Below, in pieces: positions 8,123-15,591 of a stretch of DNA of 20,617 nucleotides (positions within the stretch are counted from its first letter, which is position 1; each line of letters starts with the position of its first letter). A model generated the notes under the pieces. It had not been told where the DNA came from, searched no databases, and was given only the letters and a program-made list of their open reading frames with translations. Position numbers and translations under genes: made by a program. The stretch is from DATLAN01 sp035527455 (GTDB lineage Bacteria > Planctomycetota > Planctomycetia > Pirellulales > Thermoguttaceae). The stretch lies in NCBI GenBank assembly GCA_035527455.1, contig DATLAN010000093.1:1-20617 (forward strand). Direction: 5' to 3'.

Positions 8123-10132
8123 ATGAAACGTCTCATCGTCCGCATTTCCGCCCTGGGGACTGTAGTCGCTTTGGGGCTGATCGCGATTGCCCAAGCACAA
8201 CGTGGAACCGAGGATACGCCGCCGGTGGTCGAACGGCCGCCCGTCGTGGAAGCAGCCACGCCCAGCCGAGAGACCGTCGAACCGATCATTGTGCCGGCCA
8301 ATTCCCGGTTCGTCCCGGCGACGGGGTACTCCGGCAACTCGGGCACGAATCCGTTGCGAGCCGTGGATTGGCCGACCGCGACGCCCCTGGATTTACGGCC
8401 GCCGGCCTCCTCGCTCGACGGTCCCGCGATGCCCCCGCCGGCTGCGGCGTTCGCCGGCGACCAATCGCCCGGGGAAGCGATGCCGCTGAATCCGTTCGCC
8501 AAAGAGACCACCGAGTTTCCGATGACCACGCGGTATCCCGACTCGCCCGGCAGTTCCCTTCCGCCTCGGGAGCCCGCCTTGCTGAAGGCCGATGCGTCGG
8601 CCCTTCCGACGGGCACCTTGCCACCGTGGGCCGCTCCGATGAACGACTTTCCCGCGGCCTCATCGCCGATCGCCTCGTCGCCGAGCACGTCATCGCCGAG
8701 CACGTTGCCCGGGGCTTCCGCGGCAGATGAAGGAAGCGGCCAGCCGGGCAGCAAACAGATCGAAGGCCCCCAGAGTCCGCACCTGACCATCGAGAAGGTC
8801 GCGCCGAAGGAGATCCAGGTCGGCAAAGTGGCCACGTTCGGGATTAAGGTCCGCAACACGGGGGCCGTCTCGGCCGCCGGAGTCGAGATCCGCGACGTGA
8901 TCCCCAGGGGGACGCGGTTGATCAGCACCGTCCCGCAGGCTTCTCGCGGCATCCAGGGCGAGCTGGTTTGGACGCTCGGCACGCTCCAGCCGGGGGCCGA
9001 GGCTTCCGTGGAAATCAAGCTGATGCCGATCGCCGAGGGCGAAATCGGCAGCGTGGCGACCGTCGCCTTCCAGGCCGACGCCTCCGCCCGAACCGTCGCC
9101 ACCAAGCCGGAACTCGTCCTGCAGACCAGTGCCCCCCAGCAGGTCTTGATCGGCGAGGAACTCACGCTGTCGATCACGGTCTCCAATCCCGGCAGCGGCG
9201 TGGCCACCGGCGTCGTGCTCGAAGAGCACATTCCGCCGGGCTTGCAGCATCCCGCCGGGGCGGAGTTGGAGTATCGCGTGGGCGATCTGCCGCCCGGCGA
9301 AAGTCGACGGCTGGAACTCACCTTGCTGGCCAGCCGGCCCGGACCGACGGCCAATCTGCTGACCGCCCGGGGTGAAGGAAACCTCCGCACGGAAGACCGG
9401 CTCGACATCAACGTGGTCGCCCCGGGCCTGGATCTCGCGGTGGACGGACCGAGGCGGCGATACCTCGAACGCGAGGCGACCTACCAGTTCTCGGTACACA
9501 ATCCCGGCACGGCTTCGGCCGAAGGGGTCGAACTGGTCGCCTACCTGCCTCGCGGATTGAAATTTGTCCGGGCGAACAACTCCGGATATTATGAAGAGAC
9601 GGAGCGGGCCGTCTATTGGCGGTTGGAAGAGTTGCCGGTCAACGAGACGGGCACGGTCGAACTGGTCGCCATGCCGGTCGAGTCGGGCGAGCACAACCTG
9701 CGGCTGCGAAGTTCGGCCGACCGGGGCGTGACCGCCGAGAGCGAACAGCCCGTGCTGATCGAGGGCATCGCCGCGATCATGTTCGAGGCCGTCGACGTGA
9801 CCGATCCGATCGAGGTCGGCGGCGAGACCACCTACGAGATCCGCGTGCTCAACCAGGGCTCGAAGGCCGCCACCAACGTCCAGGTGGCCGTGATACTGCC
9901 CGTCGAGTTGCGGGCCATTTCGGCCGAAGGCCCCGCGGCACACGTGATCGAGGCCGGCCGGGTCCTGTTCGAGCCCCTGCCGCGGCTGGCCCCCAAGGCC
10001 GACACGACCTATCGCGTCCGCGTCCAGGGCCTCCGGGCCGGCGACCTGCGGGCACGCGTCCAGGTATGGACCGACGAGATGACCGCCCCGGTCACCAAAG
10101 AAGAGAGCACGCGCGTTTACTCCGACCAATAA
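8123..10132 (+). CDS. Secreted DUF11-repeat (conserved repeat domain) protein
   Basis: 669 residues. It has a clear Sec signal peptide (MKRLIVRISALG, hydrophobic to about 24, likely cut after AQA), then a Pro/Ser/Thr-rich low-complexity region (about 27-215, including repeated SSPS/SSPI units). Four Ig-like beta-sandwich DUF11 modules follow, starting near residues 219, 329, 434 and 550. Each has a variant of the pattern V-NPG-A-GV-P-G (VRNTGAVSAAGV, VSNPGSGVATGV, VHNPGTASAEGV, VLNQGSKAATNV). Such proteins are cell-surface or envelope-associated and often structural. AGGA precedes the ATG by 9 bases. It is followed after one base by the Cys-cluster membrane protein, so they form an operon. 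Partner and role are unknown. Confidence 0.9.
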   Translation: MKRLIVRISALGTVVALGLIAIAQAQRGTEDTPPVVERPPVVEAATPSRETVEPIIVPANSRFVPATGYSGNSGTNPLRAVDWPTATPLDLRPPASSLDGPAMPPPAAAFAGDQSPGEAMPLNPFAKETTEFPMTTRYPDSPGSSLPPREPALLKADASALPTGTLPPWAAPMNDFPAASSPIASSPSTSSPSTLPGASAADEGSGQPGSKQIEGPQSPHLTIEKVAPKEIQVGKVATFGIKVRNTGAVSAAGVEIRDVIPRGTRLISTVPQASRGIQGELVWTLGTLQPGAEASVEIKLMPIAEGEIGSVATVAFQADASARTVATKPELVLQTSAPQQVLIGEELTLSITVSNPGSGVATGVVLEEHIPPGLQHPAGAELEYRVGDLPPGESRRLELTLLASRPGPTANLLTARGEGNLRTEDRLDINVVAPGLDLAVDGPRRRYLEREATYQFSVHNPGTASAEGVELVAYLPRGLKFVRANNSGYYEETERAVYWRLEELPVNETGTVELVAMPVESGEHNLRLRSSADRGVTAESEQPVLIEGIAAIMFEAVDVTDPIEVGGETTYEIRVLNQGSKAATNVQVAVILPVELRAISAEGPAAHVIEAGRVLFEPLPRLAPKADTTYRVRVQGLRAGDLRARVQVWTDEMTAPVTKEESTRVYSDQ

Positions 10133-10133
10133 C

Positions 10134-10451
10134 ATGGATACCGATCACCACCGGCCGGAAACGAAATCTCCTCACTGTGCGGAGTGTCCCGTCCGAGAGT
10201 GTCCTATTCCCGACGGTACGGCGGCGGATCAGGTCGAAGGGTCGCGGTTGTCCGGCTGGCGTCTGGGGCTGGGGTCGATGGGGTTCTTTCTCACCCCGAT
10301 CGTGCTGGCGATCGTCGGGGCGACCCTTGCGGGAGAGACCGCCGGGGCCCAACTGCTCGGCGGCGTCGCGGGCCTGATCGTCGGCATGGCCGCCTCGCTG
10401 GGCGTCGCCAGGCTGCTGCACCGGTCCGAGGCATCGGGCAGGCGCGAATAG
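10134..10451 (+). CDS. Small membrane protein with N-terminal Cys cluster
   Basis: 105 residues. The N-terminus carries CAECPVREC (about residues 15-23), three cysteines as C-x2-C-x4-C, and two hydrophobic helices follow (about 45-65 and 70-92). The shape (Cys cluster, then two helices) recalls RseC/MucC-type redox membrane proteins, but the similarity is only architectural. The ATG follows the DUF11 stop by one base without its own ribosome site, so translation is likely coupled. I do not recognise a family. A soft metal, Fe-S or thiol-redox role is possible. Confidence 0.65.
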   Translation: MDTDHHRPETKSPHCAECPVRECPIPDGTAADQVEGSRLSGWRLGLGSMGFFLTPIVLAIVGATLAGETAGAQLLGGVAGLIVGMAASLGVARLLHRSEASGRRE

Positions 10452-10463
10452 ATAGGCCCTGGC

Positions 10464-10485
10464 GTTGCGAAGCCGCGAGCGGCTA
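10464..10485 (-). repeat. 22-base stop-codon palindrome, copy 1 (aroB end)
   Basis: In gene sense it starts TAGCCGCTCGCGG and ends CTTCGCAAC. The TAG (10485-10483) is the aroB stop codon itself. The core AGCCGC-TC-GCGGCT is a 6-bp stem. It fills most of the 31-base gap between the convergent small membrane gene and aroB, so it may act in both transcripts. Confidence 0.85.
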
Positions 10486-11574
10486 ACTCTCCAGCGCCGC
10501 TCGCACGTCGGCCGGGTCGACGTCGCCGATGAGTTCGACGTGGCCCATGCGCGTGGGCAAGACGAAGCGCAGCTTGCCGTGCTGGACCTTCTTGTCGTGG
10601 GTCATCGTTTCGAGGATCTTCGCGCGGTCCAGGTCGGGCATCGCCACCGGCAGCCCGAGCGTTTTCAACAGATCGTGCTGCCGCCGGGTCAGCGCCGCGT
10701 CGACCCGGCCGAGGCGCTCGGCCAGGCGGGAAGCGCAGAGCATGCCGATCGAGACCGCCTCGCCGTGGAGGATCTCGCCATAGCCGGCCAACGCCTCCAG
10801 CGGATGGGCGAACGTGTGGCCGTAGTTGAGCACCGCCCGCAGACCCGACTCCTCGCGCTCGTCCTGCTCGACCACGTCGGCCTTCAAGCGGCAACACCGA
10901 CCGATCACGTGGCGGAGCACCTCGTCGTCGCGATCGATCAGCCCGGCCGTGTGGGCTTCCAGGTAGTCGAACAACTCGGCGTCGAGGATCACGCCGTACT
11001 TGACGACCTCGCCCAGTCCGGCGCGGTACTCACGCTTCGGGAGGGTTTCCAGCGTGGCCGTGTCGATCGAGACGCCGATCGGCTGCAGGAAGGCCCCGAC
11101 CATGTTCTTGGCCTCGGGCAGGTTGATGCCCACCTTGCCGCCGACGGAGCTATCGACCTGGGCCAAGAGCGACGTGGGCACCTGGAAGAAGCGGATTCCC
11201 CGGGCGTAGGTGGCGGCGATGAAGCCGGCCAGGTCGCCGACCACTCCGCCGCCGACGGCCACGACGACCGACTTGCGATCGACCCCCAATTCCAACAGCC
11301 CCTGCCACAGTCCGGCCGCCATCTCGACCGACTTGCTCGGCTCGCCCGGCTCGACGCTGATGATATCCACCTCCATGGCCGCGTCGGTCAGACTCTCGGC
11401 CACGCGCATGGCATGCGGCTTCTGCACGTGATCGTCGGTGATCACCACGGCGTGCGACACCTTGCCCAGCCGCGCGAGGAATTGGCCGGTTTGATCGATA
11501 TTGCCGGAGCCGATCTCGATATCGTAACTCCGCTCGGCCAGGTTGACGTGGACGGTTTCGGTGGAAGAGGGCAC
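10483..11574 (-). CDS. aroB: 3-dehydroquinate synthase
   Basis: The second step of the shikimate pathway: converts DAHP to 3-dehydroquinate with NAD and a divalent metal in the cytoplasm. 363 residues from the GTG at 11574, the normal family length. The nucleotide motif GGGVVGDLAG is at 108-117, with PTSLLAQVDSSVGGK (133-147). The metal ligands are E189 in LGEVVKYG, H253 in GHTFAH and H270 in HGEAVSIGM. The frame continues upstream to 11736, but that stretch crosses hairpins and repeats, whereas the GTG has AGGAG seven bases before it. The stop codon is supplied by a dispersed palindrome. It is separated by 248 bases from epmA. Confidence 0.96.
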   Translation of the reverse strand: MPSSTETVHVNLAERSYDIEIGSGNIDQTGQFLARLGKVSHAVVITDDHVQKPHAMRVAESLTDAAMEVDIISVEPGEPSKSVEMAAGLWQGLLELGVDRKSVVVAVGGGVVGDLAGFIAATYARGIRFFQVPTSLLAQVDSSVGGKVGINLPEAKNMVGAFLQPIGVSIDTATLETLPKREYRAGLGEVVKYGVILDAELFDYLEAHTAGLIDRDDEVLRHVIGRCCRLKADVVEQDEREESGLRAVLNYGHTFAHPLEALAGYGEILHGEAVSIGMLCASRLAERLGRVDAALTRRQHDLLKTLGLPVAMPDLDRAKILETMTHDKKVQHGKLRFVLPTRMGHVELIGDVDPADVRAALES

Positions 11575-11581
11575 GCGGGTT

Positions 11582-11586
11582 CTCCT
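11582..11586 (-). promoter_or_regulatory. Ribosome binding site that fixes the aroB start
   Basis: AGGAG on the minus strand (11586-11582) lies seven bases before the GTG at 11574. No comparable site precedes the longer ATG candidate at 11736. Confidence 0.7.
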
Positions 11587-11654
11587 GGTTGGGGAGTTTT
11601 CAGTTTTCAGTGAGGGTATTTGACAAACGAAAGTGTCTTTTCCGGAGTCGAACG

Positions 11655-11676
11655 CCCGCCGACTGCGTTCGGCGGG
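11655..11676 (+). other. Stem-loop 1 between epmA and aroB
   Basis: CCCGCCGA (11655-11662) pairs with TCGGCGGG (11669-11676) around a six-base loop. An alternative pairing GAACGC (11650-11655) with GCGTTC (11665-11670) would compete with it, so two mutually exclusive folds are possible. Confidence 0.6.
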
Positions 11677-11681
11677 GTCCC

Positions 11682-11712
11682 CCCCCGGAGCGCATTCCGG
11701 GGGCGTTTTTTT
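11682..11712 (+). terminator. Intrinsic terminator-like hairpin, plus strand
   Basis: CCCCCGGA (11682-11689) pairs with TCCGGGGG (11696-11703) around GCGCAT, followed by CG and seven T (11706-11712). It has the form of a rho-independent terminator for rightward transcripts only. Both flanking genes run leftward, so it does not serve either of them. It may end a short unannotated RNA or an antisense transcript from aroB. Confidence 0.6.
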
Positions 11713-11757
11713 CCGCTTCTCGCACCCCATCACCAAGCTCCGTCAACAAACCCACCG

Positions 11758-11806
11758 CTGAAAACTGATCACTGAAAACTGAAAACTGAAAACTGAAAAC
11801 TGAAAA
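11758..11806. repeat. Seven 7-bp units (CTGAAAA) in tandem
   Basis: Units start at 11758, 11765 (variant CTGATCA), 11772, 11779, 11786, 11793 and 11800. They lie just after the epmA stop (11823, leftward). Unit number is likely to vary between strains by slippage. Confidence 0.85.
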
Positions 11807-11822
11807 CTTTCCTCCCCCCAAT

Positions 11823-12803
11823 CTACGCCCGATCGAACGGAAACGCCATCACTTCGGCCAGGCTTTTCGCGCCGGCGGACAGCATCACCAGGCGGTCGAA
11901 GCCCAGGGCCACGCCGACCGCTGCGGGCAGGCCGCTGCGCATGGCCGCGATCAGACGGCTTTGTTCGGGAAGCGGCGGTTTGCCGTCGGCACGTCGCCGG
12001 GCGTTGGCCGCGGCGTTGCGCTGGAGCAGTTCCTCGGGATCGAGCAGCTCGTGGAAGCCGTTGGCCAGCTCGACGCCCGAGACGTAAAGCTCGAATCGCT
12101 CGGCCACCGGGGGGTCGTCCGGGCGGATGCGGGCCAGCGCCGCCTGGCTGGCCGGGTAATCGTACAGAATAACGGGCCGCGTTCGTCCCAGGTTCGGCTG
12201 CACGCGCTCGACCAGCAGCAGATCGAGCCAGCCGTCGCGATCCTCCGGCGAAAGACTCTCGGGAGCGACGATCCCGTGGCCGTGCACCGCCGAGAGAAGC
12301 TCGCCCGTTTCGGCCGTGTGCGGATCGAGCCCCACGTATTGCCGGAAGGCCTCGGCGTACGTGAGCCGCTCGGCCTGCCCGCGCTGCAAGAGCGCGTCGC
12401 ACAAGTCGCCGGTCAACTGCATCCCCTCGTCCAACCCGTCGTGTGCGCGATACCACTCGACCATGGTGAACTCGGGATTGTGCAGCGGCCCCTGCTCGCC
12501 TTGGCGAAACACCCGGGTGATCTGGTAGATCGCCTCGAAGCCGGCGGCCAAGAGGCGTTTCATGGCGAACTCGGGCGAGGTTTGCAGCCACCGGGGCCGC
12601 TGCAGCCCGCCGGATGGATCGGAGACTTCCAGTTGAAACGGATCCAGGTGGCGATCGACGACCGTATCTGCCGAGAGGATGGGCGTTTCGACTTCGAGGA
12701 AGCCGTGCCGGTCGAAGAATTCGCGTGTGCGGCGGAGCAACCCGGCCCGAAGCCGCAGGTTCTCCCGGCCGGCCGTGGGGCGGAAGTCGTCGTGTCGGTT
12801 CAT
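11823..12803 (-). CDS. epmA: EF-P (R)-beta-lysine ligase
   Basis: A class II lysyl-tRNA synthetase catalytic core without the anticodon domain (PoxA/GenX/YjeA). It activates (R)-beta-lysine with ATP and attaches it to Lys34 of EF-P. 326 residues, against 325 in E. coli. The motif 2 region FRQGEQGPLHNPEFTMVEWY runs about 99-118, and motif 3 with GFDR is at 301-304. The open frame runs further upstream into the efp gene in another frame. The ATG at 12803 matches the family's N-terminus, though its ribosome site is weak. It lies 65 bases downstream of efp on the same strand, with a palindrome between, so they are probably one transcript. Confidence 0.95.
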   Translation of the reverse strand: MNRHDDFRPTAGRENLRLRAGLLRRTREFFDRHGFLEVETPILSADTVVDRHLDPFQLEVSDPSGGLQRPRWLQTSPEFAMKRLLAAGFEAIYQITRVFRQGEQGPLHNPEFTMVEWYRAHDGLDEGMQLTGDLCDALLQRGQAERLTYAEAFRQYVGLDPHTAETGELLSAVHGHGIVAPESLSPEDRDGWLDLLLVERVQPNLGRTRPVILYDYPASQAALARIRPDDPPVAERFELYVSGVELANGFHELLDPEELLQRNAAANARRRADGKPPLPEQSRLIAAMRSGLPAAVGVALGFDRLVMLSAGAKSLAEVMAFPFDRA

Positions 12804-12849
12804 GTCTGGGAGGGCGGCCGATACGGCGGCGTCGATTGGTGCCCGATCG

Positions 12850-12871
12850 GTTGCGAAGCCGCGAGCGGCTA
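12850..12871 (-). repeat. 22-base stop-codon palindrome, copy 2 (efp end)
   Basis: The sequence is identical to the copy at 10464-10485, including the TC loop. Its first three bases in gene sense (12871-12869, TAG) are the efp stop codon. It lies in the efp-epmA gap and may set the relative level of the two proteins. Confidence 0.85.
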
Positions 12872-13438
12872 TTCCTTCACGCGCTCGATGTACTCTCCGG
12901 TGCGGGTGTCGATCCTGATCAGGTCGCCTATTTCGACGAAAGCGGGGCAGTCGAACTCGGCGCCCGTCTCGACCTTGCAGGGCTTGGACACGTTGGTGGC
13001 CGTGTTGCCTTTGGCCCCGGGCTCGCAGAACTCGACCTTCAGCACGACGTGGTTCGGGGGCGTCAGCGCGATCGGGTTGTTGTTGAACAGCAGCATGCTG
13101 CAGACCGTCCCCTCCTTGAGATACCGCCAGGCGTCGTCCACCTGCTCGCTGGAGAGTTCGTACTGTTCGTAGGTTTCGTTGTCCATGAAGACGAACGTAT
13201 CGCCCTGGCGGTAGAGGTACTGGGCGGCGATCTCCTCGATGTCGGCGGCCTCGAGCGAATCGCCGCTCTTGTAGGTCCGGTCGAGGACCGTGTTGCGGAT
13301 CAGGTTCCGCAGCTTGCACTTGTAGAGCGCCTGGCCCTTGCCCGGCTTGACGAAATTGCACTCGATCATCAGGTACGGGTCGCCCTCGATCTGGACCTTC
13401 AGGCCCTTGCGAAAATCACTTGTGCTGTAATTGGCCAC
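12869..13438 (-). CDS. efp: Translation elongation factor P
   Basis: 189 residues with the three-domain EF-P fold. It binds between the P and E sites and rescues ribosomes stalled at polyproline. The modification loop reads KPGKGQA, with the target lysine at exactly position 34 as in E. coli EF-P. The C-terminal domain reads GDLIRIDTRTGEYIERVKE, the family's normal end. The start is a GTG at 13438 (next residues ANYSTSDF). The nearest purine-rich site is GGAAAAG about 6 bases upstream. Both enzymes needed for beta-lysylation flank it: epmA downstream on the same strand and epmB divergent, 56 bases away. The stop codon is part of a dispersed palindrome. Confidence 0.97.
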   Translation of the reverse strand: MANYSTSDFRKGLKVQIEGDPYLMIECNFVKPGKGQALYKCKLRNLIRNTVLDRTYKSGDSLEAADIEEIAAQYLYRQGDTFVFMDNETYEQYELSSEQVDDAWRYLKEGTVCSMLLFNNNPIALTPPNHVVLKVEFCEPGAKGNTATNVSKPCKVETGAEFDCPAFVEIGDLIRIDTRTGEYIERVKE

Positions 13439-13494
13439 GATCGCTTTTCCGTTTTGCTTTCCGGGGGGGTTCGAATGTGATACGATTCTTCTCT

Positions 13495-14547
13495 ATGGCA
13501 AATCTAGCTTTCCGAAATTCGGCGGCAAGGGGTCTGCCGGTGTCGGCCGCCCGGCGCAACGCCGATTGGCAGGCGGTGCTGTCCGATGCGGTCCGCGACC
13601 CGGCCGAACTCTGCCGGCTGCTGCGACTGCCGCGATCGTTAGCGACCGCCGCACAACGGGCCGCCGAGGGGTTCGACCTGCTGGTGCCCCGGACGTTTCT
13701 CGGTCGAATCCAGCGGGGCGACCCAAGCGACCCCCTGTTGGTGCAGGTCTTGCCGCAGGCAGCCGAGTTGGCCGAGACCCCCCGGTTCCAGACCGATCCG
13801 CTCGGCGAGGCCGACGCCGTGATCGGCCCCGGTTTGCTCCACAAGTATCAAGGCCGATCCCTCATCGTAACAACCCCGACGTGTGCCGTCCATTGCCGTT
13901 TCTGCTTCCGGCGGCATTTCCCCTACTTCGACGTAGGGGAGGCGATCGGCCCGGGATTGGACACCTGGGCACCCGTTTTGGACCGAATCGCCGCCGATCC
14001 TTCGATCCGGGAAGTGATCCTCAGCGGCGGCGATCCGTTGACGCTGCCGGACGAGTATCTTGCGCAGTTTGCCAAGAGGCTTTCGGAGATTGCCCATCTT
14101 GTGCGACTTCGCCTGCACACCCGACTGCCCGTGATGGTCCCCCAGCGAGTCACCGATGAATTGCTCGGCTGGATGCGGGGTACGAGGCTGACACCCATTA
14201 TGGTGATTCACGTCAATCACCCGGCCGAGATCGACCACGAGGTGGCGGCCGCGTTTCGCCGGATGATCGAGGCGGGCGTCCCCGTGCTGAGCCAGTCGGT
14301 GCTGTTGGCGGGGGTCAACGACGAGGTGGACGTGCTGGCCGAGTTGTACGGGCGGTTGGTCGACTTGGGGGTGATGCCCTATTACCTGCACCAATTGGAC
14401 CGGGTTGCCGGCGCGGCCCATTTCGAGGTGCCCGAGGCGATCGGAGTCGAGTTGATCGCGCAGCTACGCACGCGATTGCCGGGGTATGCGGTCCCGCGTT
14501 ACGTTCGCGAGAGATGCGGGGGACCCAGCAAGGAAGTGTTGGCCTGA
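13495..14547 (+). CDS. epmB: Lysine 2,3-aminomutase-like EF-P modification enzyme
   Basis: A radical-SAM, PLP-dependent enzyme that converts (S)-alpha-lysine to (R)-beta-lysine for EF-P modification. The cluster motif C-x3-C-x2-C is CAVHCRFC (C130, C134, C137), followed by FRRHFPY. The segment ILSGGDPL is typical of the aminomutase group. The C-terminus GGPSKEVLA carries the lysine (K346) that by family analogy binds PLP. 350 residues from the ATG at 13495, against 342 for E. coli EpmB and longer in true clostridial lysine aminomutases, which favours EpmB. The short 56-base divergent gap with efp mirrors the E. coli arrangement. TGTGATACGAT just upstream may be an extended -10. Confidence 0.93.
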   Translation: MANLAFRNSAARGLPVSAARRNADWQAVLSDAVRDPAELCRLLRLPRSLATAAQRAAEGFDLLVPRTFLGRIQRGDPSDPLLVQVLPQAAELAETPRFQTDPLGEADAVIGPGLLHKYQGRSLIVTTPTCAVHCRFCFRRHFPYFDVGEAIGPGLDTWAPVLDRIAADPSIREVILSGGDPLTLPDEYLAQFAKRLSEIAHLVRLRLHTRLPVMVPQRVTDELLGWMRGTRLTPIMVIHVNHPAEIDHEVAAAFRRMIEAGVPVLSQSVLLAGVNDEVDVLAELYGRLVDLGVMPYYLHQLDRVAGAAHFEVPEAIGVELIAQLRTRLPGYAVPRYVRERCGGPSKEVLA

Positions 14548-14548
14548 A

Positions 14549-14606
14549 AGCCGCTTGCGGCTTCGCACCAGCACTTCCACTGTCTGTTGCGAAGCCGCAA
14601 GCGGCT
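14549..14606. terminator. 19-bp perfect inverted repeat between convergent epmB and permease
   Basis: Bases 14549-14567 are the exact reverse complement of 14588-14606, with a 20-base loop. Each arm is a copy of the stop-codon palindrome family (core AGCCGCTTGCGGCT). The right copy spans 14586-14607 and supplies the TAG of the permease. The left copy begins two bases after the epmB TGA. It can fold in both transcripts. It has no T-tract, so termination is inferred from position. Confidence 0.65.
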
Positions 14607-15591
14607 ACAGTTCGGCCCTGCGGACCAGAAGCAACCACAGGAAAAACGGGCCGCCCAGCAGGGCCGTGATGATTCCGACGGGCAGTTCGGTCGGGGCCAT
14701 CACCGTTCGGGCGGCCGTGTCGCAGACGATCAGGAAGGCCCCGCCGAAGAGCACGGTGGCCGGCATCAGGTAGCGGTGGTCGGGTCCGATCAACAGCCGG
14801 CAGATGTGCGGGGCCATCAAGCCCACGAATCCGATCGGCCCGCAGATCGCCACCACCCCGCCGACCATCAACGAAGCGGCGAAGAACAGGGCCATCTTCG
14901 TGCGATAGACTTCCACGCCGCGGCTGGCGGCCAGTTCTTCGCCGGTCGTGATCAAGTTCAACTCGCGCGTGAGATACAGCACCACCAGGCATCCGCCGGC
15001 CACGAACGGCAGCACGCCGAGCACCTCGTCGAAGTCGACCACGTTCTCCAGCCCTCCCATCACCCAGCGGAGCATGTGGAAGGTGCGGGTGAAGTCGCTC
15101 AGATACTGCAACAAGAGGATCAGGCTGGAGAAGAAGAAGCTCACGGCCACGCCGGCCAGGAGCATGGTGGCGGTGGAGAATTCCCGCCGGCTGTGCGTCA
15201 GGCCGTAGACCAGCAGGATGGCCACGCCGGCCCCGGCGAACGCGAACACCGAAATGCCCGAGAACCCCAAGAGCACGAAGTTCCAACCCAGGTGGATGCA
15301 CAAGACCGCTCCCAGCGACGCCCCGCTGGCGATGCCCAGCGTGAACGGCGTGGCCAACGGGTTGCGGAACATCGCCTGGAAGGCCATGCCGCTGGTCGCC
15401 AGCCCGGCGCCGGCCAGCAGCGCCATCAACACCCGGGGGATGCGGATCTTCCAGAGGATGTCTGCCTTCGCCATGTCGTCGGCTCTCCAGAGCGTACTGA
15501 CCGGCACGCTTTCGATCCCGAAGAAGGGCGCCGCCGCCAGCACCAGCACGGCGAATACCAAGAGCAGGCCCAGGGTCCACGCCCGACTCAT
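14605..15591 (-). CDS. FecCD/BtuC-family ABC importer permease
   Basis: 328 residues with about ten hydrophobic helices, the FecCD family of corrinoid, haem and ferric-siderophore importers. Family landmarks are RIPRVLMALLAGAGLATSGM (about 50-69), FRNPLATPFTLGIASGASLG and, near the end, GPIGFVGLMAPHICR, the cytoplasmic coupling loop that contacts the ATPase. The ATG at 15591 overlaps the ATPase stop by four bases (ATGA). The longer upstream frame is a shadow of the ATPase gene. It is the last gene of the importer operon. Substrate cannot be told from the sequence; B12 is favoured over siderophore by the binding protein. Confidence 0.93.
   Translation of the reverse strand: MSRAWTLGLLLVFAVLVLAAAPFFGIESVPVSTLWRADDMAKADILWKIRIPRVLMALLAGAGLATSGMAFQAMFRNPLATPFTLGIASGASLGAVLCIHLGWNFVLLGFSGISVFAFAGAGVAILLVYGLTHSRREFSTATMLLAGVAVSFFFSSLILLLQYLSDFTRTFHMLRWVMGGLENVVDFDEVLGVLPFVAGGCLVVLYLTRELNLITTGEELAASRGVEVYRTKMALFFAASLMVGGVVAICGPIGFVGLMAPHICRLLIGPDHRYLMPATVLFGGAFLIVCDTAARTVMAPTELPVGIITALLGGPFFLWLLLVRRAEL

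Larger units (their letters stand above)
11596..11786. repeat. 17-bp inverted repeats framing a 157-base hairpin segment
   Basis: Bases 11596-11612 (GTTTTCAGTTTTCAGTG) are the exact reverse complement of 11770-11786. They enclose 11613-11769, which carries two stem-loops and a run of seven T. The layout is like a tiny non-autonomous element, although the arms are simple GAAAACT-type repeats that also occur in tandem on the right side. Confidence 0.7.

Noticed and set aside
8086..10135. Long minus-strand frames opposite the DUF11 gene
   Set aside because: These are antisense shadows of a GC-rich gene; the plus-strand product has a signal peptide and four DUF11 modules.
11575..11736. N-terminal extension of AroB by 54 residues
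   Set aside because: The extension crosses stem-loops and simple repeats, and the GTG at 11574 has AGGAG and matches family length.
12804..13361. N-terminal extension of EpmA to 512 residues
   Set aside because: The extra part is the efp gene read in another frame; the Met at 12803 matches known EpmA N-termini.
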